Assembly: GCA_965153355.1 (NCBI GenBank)
Contig: OZ231126.1
Span: forward strand, 93,558,001-93,622,000
Length of the DNA: 64,000 nucleotides
Source: Flaccisagitta enflata
Taxonomy: Eukaryota; Chaetognatha; Sagittoidea; Aphragmophora
Direction of reading: 5' to 3'
Numbering within the stretch: the first letter of the stretch is position 1; each line of letters starts with the position of its first letter. Made by a program: the position numbers and the translations under genes. The notes beneath the pieces were generated by a model. That model saw nothing but the letters and a program-made list of their open reading frames with translations, was not told the DNA's origin and searched no databases. Positions 58,694 to 64,000 of the stretch are shown here, piece after piece.

Positions 58694-59043
58694 ACAACTC
58701 TATCCTCTATCTCTATCCCGCCATCGCATCTATATAAGAGGGTCTGAACATACGTCCGACTCTCTGTTATGCTTGCTAAAAAATCACGCTGATGAAGCAT
58801 CGAGTTGCCCATATGGGCTTGATGAATCTTTTTTTATTTTTTTTTTTCAGATTTTTCAGATTTCATATATTCTAATTTCATGCCCTATGTATTACAATAA
58901 GAATAGTTAACATGTTACGCTCATTTACTTTTATAACGCTCGCTTTCATGTCACTTTCATGTTCACGTCTTTCCATGTGCCTGGTTCCAAGTCCAGGACC
59001 CGAGTGCTTATCATGCTTGCTCAAGGTTTTTGATGATGAACAT

Positions 59044-59046
<3 letters not shown>

Positions 59047-59142
<96 letters not shown>

Positions 59143-59159
59143 CATGGAAAGTAATATAT

Positions 59160-59236
<77 letters not shown>

Positions 59237-59280
59237 ATATATCCTCCTGTCTCTCTCTCATCCTCTCTCTCTCTCATCTC

Positions 59281-59334
<54 letters not shown>

Positions 59335-59459
59335 ATCTTCTTCTTTTCCTCCTTCTCTTCCTCTTCCCTTTCTTCCTCTTCCTCTTAGTCTTCTTCTTCT
59401 ATTTCTTCTTCTTCTTCTTCTTCTTCTTCTTCTTCTTCTTCTTCTTCTTCATCTTCTTC

Positions 59460-59511
<52 letters not shown>

Positions 59512-59530
59512 CTCTCTCTCTCTCTCTCTC
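59047..59530 (+). repeat. compound (TC)n(TA)n(TTC)n(TA)n(TC)n tract
   Basis: Blocks in this order with short spacers: TC 59,047-59,100; TA to 59,242; TC to 59,331; TTC to 59,462; TA to 59,508; TC to 59,533. The open frames through it are artefacts. Confidence 0.95.
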
Positions 59531-59635
59531 TCTTATCTCTCCTCTCAATTGCAATTAGAAAGTGCCCTGGCGAGTACAAATCAATTCAGTAGCCCCCTTG
59601 GTAACCTCTCAATAAGTTCTGAAGAAACAAGGCCA

Positions 59636-59809
59636 GATACACGGCAATCCAGTCGCGGACGGTTGGGCAGGAGCAGTAATGCGAAAACCGCTCCCGAATT
59701 CAAAAGTAACGATGGATGGACAGGACCGACATATGTGTTCTCAAACGGACCGACCGACGGACCGACCGACACGGCAAAATAACCAGTGTAGAGTCGCGTG
59801 TCCGCGACT
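59636..59809 (+). repeat. HMR copy, short type
   Basis: AACAAGGCCAGATACACGGC, GTCGCGGACGGTTGGGCAGG, a GACCGACCGACGGACCGACC core, hairpin GTCGCG-TGTC-CGCGAC plus T and an A run. Confidence 0.9.
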
Positions 59810-60069
59810 AAAAAGAAATTATCAACAAAACCTTAAAAGGGACAAAATTGTTGATGAGGAATTTGATGAATGAATTATGAATGAATTAATGAATGAGTAA
59901 GTGAACAAATATATGTAACCAGAAAAGCATTAGAGGTAAACGGAGTGAAACCTGACTTTTAGGACTTACTCATATGAGTGACTTTCAGCTTTGGCATGAC
60001 CAACCAACCAACAGACAGATTTAAGTGGATGCACATAAAAAGGATTTGCTCTCTGTCAGCCTGTCGGGC

Positions 60070-60137
60070 CTGTTGTCTGTCTGTCTGTCTGTCTGTCTGT
60101 CTTTCTCTTTTATATATATATATATATATATATCTCA

Positions 60138-60200
<63 letters not shown>
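60070..60200 (+). repeat. (TCTG)n(TA)n(TC)n microsatellite
   Basis: TCTG units, 20 bases of TA, then about 70 bases of TC. Confidence 0.95.
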
Positions 60201-60203
<3 letters not shown>

Positions 60204-60365
60204 TTTGAATATTTACTCTGTCCATTTGTCGGTCTGTCTGCCTGTCTACTTACTAGTTTTTCTCTGCACTGACGACCCAACGCGCAAGACAACAACCAAG
60301 TTCTCAAATTGACATCAAACATGAAAAATTCGCTCCTATAGACTTGTTAAGTCTCGACGGAAGTA

Positions 60366-60919
60366 CAGGGTGTTTCATGCCAAATTAGATATAAGAAAAC
60401 AATGCCATTCTGCTTCTAAAAATGCAAAAATAGTTCTGAAAAAAAAGATTCAAAAAGAAACTACTTGTCCCGATTTTTGTGTAAAAATTTGCAATGGGTT
60501 TGGTTCAAATATCTTGGCCACAACATCAATTTGAAGTAAAATGAGCATTTAAAAAAGAGGCTCTTTTAACATGATTTTGACTTTAAAGTTTATCTTTGAA
60601 GTGCTCTCATTTCAAAACAGCTTGAGTTACAGATGCAAAGATTGGTCTCAGGTAAAAGAAATTTAATAAGCTTTAATCTGGGACCAATCTGGTATCTAAC
60701 AACTAACACCGTTCTGAAATGAAGCAAAGAAAGAACGTTTCAGTCAAAGTCATATAGCTTTCTTTTAATTGCTCATTTTACTTCAAATTGATTTTGTAAT
60801 AAATGTTTGACCACCAAATTTTACAATCGAAATAATTGCTCTGTAAATGTTTCAGAACTATTTGCATTTCCTGAGATAACATCGTTATAACTATATCTAT
60901 TTTGGCATGAAACACCATC
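60366..60919. mobile_element. foldback MITE, CCAAATTAGATATAAG family
   Basis: Left CAGGGTGTTTCATGCC then AAATTAGATATAAGAAAACA. Right, inverted, TATCTATTTTGGCATGAAAC then ACCATC. TA flanks. Internal AAGATTGGTCTC and GGGACCAATCTGG pair. 554 bp. Confidence 0.85.
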
Positions 60920-60950
60920 TAAATGTCATTCATTCTCTCTTTCTCTCTTT

Positions 60951-60954
<4 letters not shown>

Positions 60955-61035
<81 letters not shown>

Positions 61036-61051
61036 TGTCATATATATATAT

Positions 61052-61124
<73 letters not shown>
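60955..61124 (+). repeat. (TA)n(TC)n microsatellite
   Basis: About 80 bases of TA, GTCTGTCA, TA, then about 70 bases of TC. Confidence 0.97.
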
Positions 61125-61128
<4 letters not shown>

Positions 61129-61432
61129 GGAAACTATGGAAACAAAAGAATTGGATGTATGCGTACTCATTGGAATAAAAACTGCTTACAAGCACGCTTT
61201 CAAGTACGCAAGAATTGAGCAGATTTGTAGTTTCTGTCATTTCATGTCATTTTAAGTCATTTTTATTCATTTTAGGTCATTTGAGTCAGAGAGAGAGAGT
61301 CCGAGAGAGAGAGAGAGTCAGAGAGAGAGAGAGTAAGACAGATTGAAGCAGACAGACAGAGAAGCTGAGCACCAAATAGGAGAGATAGGAATATTCTTCA
61401 GTTCTTCAACGTAGTTAACAAGTTGCAGACTC

Positions 61433-61437
61433 CAACG

Positions 61438-61534
<97 letters not shown>

Positions 61535-61535
61535 C
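61433..61535 (+). repeat. (CAA)n microsatellite
   Basis: Pure ACA/CAA triplets, about 33 copies. The poly-Thr and poly-Val frames are artefacts. Confidence 0.97.
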
Positions 61536-61539
61536 CAAA

Positions 61540-62014
61540 ACACCGAAAACAATGACAACATTAACAACAAAATTATCGACAGATGACAAAATCAAAATTG
61601 ATGTGATGATGAAGTGAAGATTTCGGCCCCCAACGACAGAGAATTCGCATTAATAAAGAAAAAGTTGTGCTTTTGTGAATGATATATTGAAGAATGGATC
61701 TGATTTGGCAAAAAATTGTTAGGCGATTTCCACAATAAACTGGGTAGCTGAGTTTCATAATGTGGTTAATAAGTAGGCTGATTAATTTTTTTCTTATTTC
61801 ATACACATGTTACACGTGCTCATTAAAAATGATTACGCATATTGGTTTATAGGTCATTTTCTATTGTTTGCTATCGCTGGAGAAGCACCAACAATCTGAT
61901 GGTAACTTATGGTCTTTAGCTGATAAAACTGTTCATCTAAAGTTTTTTCATTTATAATGTTCCAATCTTTATATAGTCATTTGTAAAAGATTTAAAAAAT
62001 CTATTTCAAAGTTT
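61540..62014. other. non-coding
   Basis: Nothing recognised. Confidence 0.4.
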
Positions 62015-62022
62015 AGATTGAA

Positions 62023-63148
62023 CAGGGGCGTAGGACAAGGGCATGCCAGGCATGCCATGGCATGCCCTGTTGTTGGGATACTAAAGTTGTTGGGACACCA
62101 ATCTCTTCAAAAAAAAAGTGAAGGAGAGAAAAGAAAAGAAAAGGAAGAAGATGAAAGAGAAGAAGAAAGAAAGAAAGGAGAGAGAGAGTGAGAGACAGAG
62201 TGAGACAGAAAGGGAGAGAGACAGAGAGAGATGGAGACAGAGACAGAGACAGAGACAGAGTGACAGAGAGACAGAGAGAGAATGACATGTAGACAGAGAG
62301 ACAGATGGAGCAATTAAAGTTATCAAGTTGAAAGAAAAAAAAATGTTTACATAGATCAGAAGTGAAAGGAGAAATAAAAAAAGGAGGAAAGGAAGACAGA
62401 GCAACAGAGATACACTAGCATAGAGACAGACAAATAATTGCATTTTTATGGTGGCAAACAAACAGACACAAAGGCCACAAATTTCATTAAACAAGGCCGG
62501 ATACACAGCTACCCCAGTGACGTGCGGAGGTGGGCCAAAGGCATCAGTGAGATTACGGATCATTTGAGCAGAGCAGTGATCCCAAAACTAAAAGCAAAAG
62601 CCAAGGTGATGGATGGACGGACGGGCCGGCTGGACCGGCGGACAGCGGACAGCGGGCCAGCAAGAAGCGGGAATTATGAAATCGCGTGCTCTGCCAGCCT
62701 AAAAAAAATCAAATGGATGCTATAATTGATGAATTTGCTGAAAAGAATGATGTAAGAATTTTTTTTTTTTTTTGTAACAAGTTTTATGCATGGGTGTAAA
62801 GTTGCACAAGTCTTGATTTCCCCCTTGGATTTTTATTGCCACTTTACTCACAAACCCCTTGATTTTTCCCTAATTTGGGGAGGCCGGGGCGGGGGGGGAA
62901 TTTGATTATATTGCAAAACTTATGACTTAATCATTTCAAAAATTATCATTATGGAGCAATCAAAAGTTGCTAAAAAATGTCTCTCCACTAAACACAATTC
63001 AAGAAGCAAGCAAAAGTATAGCAATAATTACTCTATTTTACAGTTTATGACAAAAAACCACAAATTAGTTTCTGTTGAGACACTAAATTTGTCGGACACT
63101 AATTAGGGGGTGGCATGTTTTGAAAAATTTAACTCCCTTACACCCCTG
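62023..63148. mobile_element. hAT-type non-autonomous element with exact 8-bp target duplication
   Basis: Left end CAGGGGCGTAGGA and right end TTACACCCCTG (inverted CAGGGGTGTAA) are flanked by AGATTGAA on both sides (62,015-62,022 and 63,149-63,156). CAGGGGCGTA ends with an 8-bp duplication are the hallmark of hAT elements. The interior has purine-rich tracts, an HMR copy and no transposase frame. Confidence 0.85.
62489..62700 (+). repeat. HMR copy inside the hAT element
   Basis: AACAAGGCCGGATACACAGC, GACGTGCGGAGGTGGGCC, a GATGGACGGACGGGCCGG core, end GAAATCGCGTGCTCTGCCAGCCT. The hairpin is eroded. Confidence 0.8.
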
Positions 63149-63156
63149 AGATTGAA

Positions 63157-63455
63157 TATCTTTTGTTCTCACTGTTAAATACAAACATAAACTTATTTAC
63201 ATGCAAAATTCTAGACTTTTCTAGACTGCAAGATTGATTTTTAAAGTTATCTAATTTTTTTCAATTTTTACACATTCAAGTGCATGCTTTCCGCCAGTCC
63301 AGTTTATTGTAGAAATCGCAGTTATCATGTACCGGATTGCTTCCGCATAAAAAACACTAATGGGTGAAAAATGCAATGGTATGATGAATTGATTAGAATT
63401 TGAAGTAGGCACTCTAACTTCCCAAAAATCCATTTGCAAAGAGATATTCCGTGGC
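63157..63455. other. non-coding
   Basis: No gene or repeat recognised. Confidence 0.4.
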
Positions 63456-63461
63456 GTTTTT

Positions 63462-63672
63462 AGTTGCGGACACGCAACTCTATAAGAGGCTTTGTTCGTC
63501 CGTCCGTCCGTTGGTCCGTCTGTCCGTAGAGGTGATTGAGTCGGAAAGTGGAATAATGAGGGGTTTGGACACTTTTAAAGTATGTTTGTGTATGAAGTAG
63601 GGTTTGGGGTGTGGATGGGGATTGGATGCCCCTGCCCACCCGTCCGCAACGATATTGTGACCCCGCGTCACT
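63462..63672 (-). repeat. HMR variant, GTCCGTCCGT core (inverted)
   Basis: AGTTGCGGACACGCAACTC hairpin, AAGAGGCTTTGTTCGTCC, GGGTTTGGGGTGTGGATGGG, CCTGCCCACCCGTCCGCAAC, and right end CGATATTGTGACCCC. Same sub-type as 12,602-12,790. Confidence 0.85.
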
Positions 63673-63683
63673 TGTTTGTGCAG

Positions 63684-63734
63684 TTTGAAAACACCAAAAA
63701 CTATTTATTGGCAGTGAGGCAGCTTCACTCCAAG
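63684..63734 (+). CDS. candidate exon at the right edge
   Basis: The acceptor CACTTGTTTGTGCAG opens 17 phase-0 codons, FENTKNYLLAVRQLHSK, closed by donor AAG|GTATAA. It is protein-like but short. The acceptor is only about 10 bp past an HMR end. It would join in phase, over a 100-bp intron, to the next candidate. Family unknown. Confidence 0.35.
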
Positions 63735-63834
63735 GTATAATTTTGCCCGGTGCCTCGGCACGCTTTCAAGTGATGCTCAACTGTATGTGTAACGAAGCAA
63801 GGTGATTGCCGCGTAGATTTAACACTTGTTACAG

Positions 63835-63881
63835 ACCAAAGTCAAATGTTACAGAGGAACCTTGATCACGAGAATGGAAAC
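63835..63881 (+). CDS. second candidate exon at the right edge
   Basis: The acceptor TTAACACTTGTTACAG opens in phase 0 with TKVKCYRGTLITRME and leaves phase 2 at AAC|GTAAGAAC. A second acceptor-like TTACAG lies 18 bases inside. The gene would continue past the window. Confidence 0.3.
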
Positions 63882-64000
63882 GTAAGAACAAAAGACGTCT
63901 TTGTTGCATTCGTTTTTCCAAGTTGCGGTTGCCTTGAGAACGTTCACATTTGTTTAATGCTTACACTGATCATTAACAATCTATGTAAACACTCACAAGG

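Overview
This is nuclear DNA of a eukaryote, most likely an invertebrate animal. It is AT-rich, has no operons, carries genes split by spliceosomal introns, and is filled with microsatellites, minisatellites, short DNA transposons and a retroelement fragment. I cannot name the lineage from the sequence. Most long open frames in it are translations of simple repeats and are not genes. The real coding signal is mostly in short exons without an ATG, found here by motif, reading phase and splice sites.

The main gene is on the minus strand between about 56.6 and 27.1 kb. Six short exons join in phase into a protein of about 156 residues: a signal-peptide exon (56,535-56,582), a 12-codon exon (53,032-53,067), a canonical EF-hand exon (44,633-44,718), a degenerate EF-hand exon (30,555-30,648), and two exons that share a second canonical EF-hand across their splice junction (30,271-30,354 and 27,121-27,243). 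The predicted product is a small secreted calcium-binding protein. Its last intron holds a 135-bp tandem array made from the 5' part of the last exon plus its acceptor. Its stop codon sits at the target site of a small transposon.

Other coding material: a two-exon coiled-coil protein gene on the plus strand (10,556-11,576); a decayed array of about 15 C2H2 zinc fingers (3,610-4,920, minus) beside a retroelement 3' fragment; a second zinc-finger relic (9,833-10,108, minus); a decayed 187-codon frame of unknown family (43,598-44,158, minus); three candidate phase-0 exons on the minus strand at 12.1-14.4 kb; and two candidate exons at the right edge.

The rest is repeats. One dispersed family, called HMR here (hairpin-ended minisatellite repeat), has about 20 copies. 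Each runs from AACAAGGCC to a short hairpin and ACT, with a GACG/GACC tetranucleotide core or a (TCATTTTAAG)-type decamer core. Its hairpin shows paired base changes between copies. Several families of TA-flanked foldback MITEs, a GGGCGTGTTTCTAG MITE family and one hAT-type element with an exact 8-bp target duplication are also present. Nested insertions give a relative order of events at 16.1-16.9, 26.3-26.7 and 62.0-63.1 kb. A second repeat family combines a (GGATTTGAGCCTCAAGGCTG)-like minisatellite with a TGTGTTCTACAGGAC module at 0.9-1.7 and 53.5-56.5 kb. A GC-rich repeat recurs at 35.4-41.4 kb.
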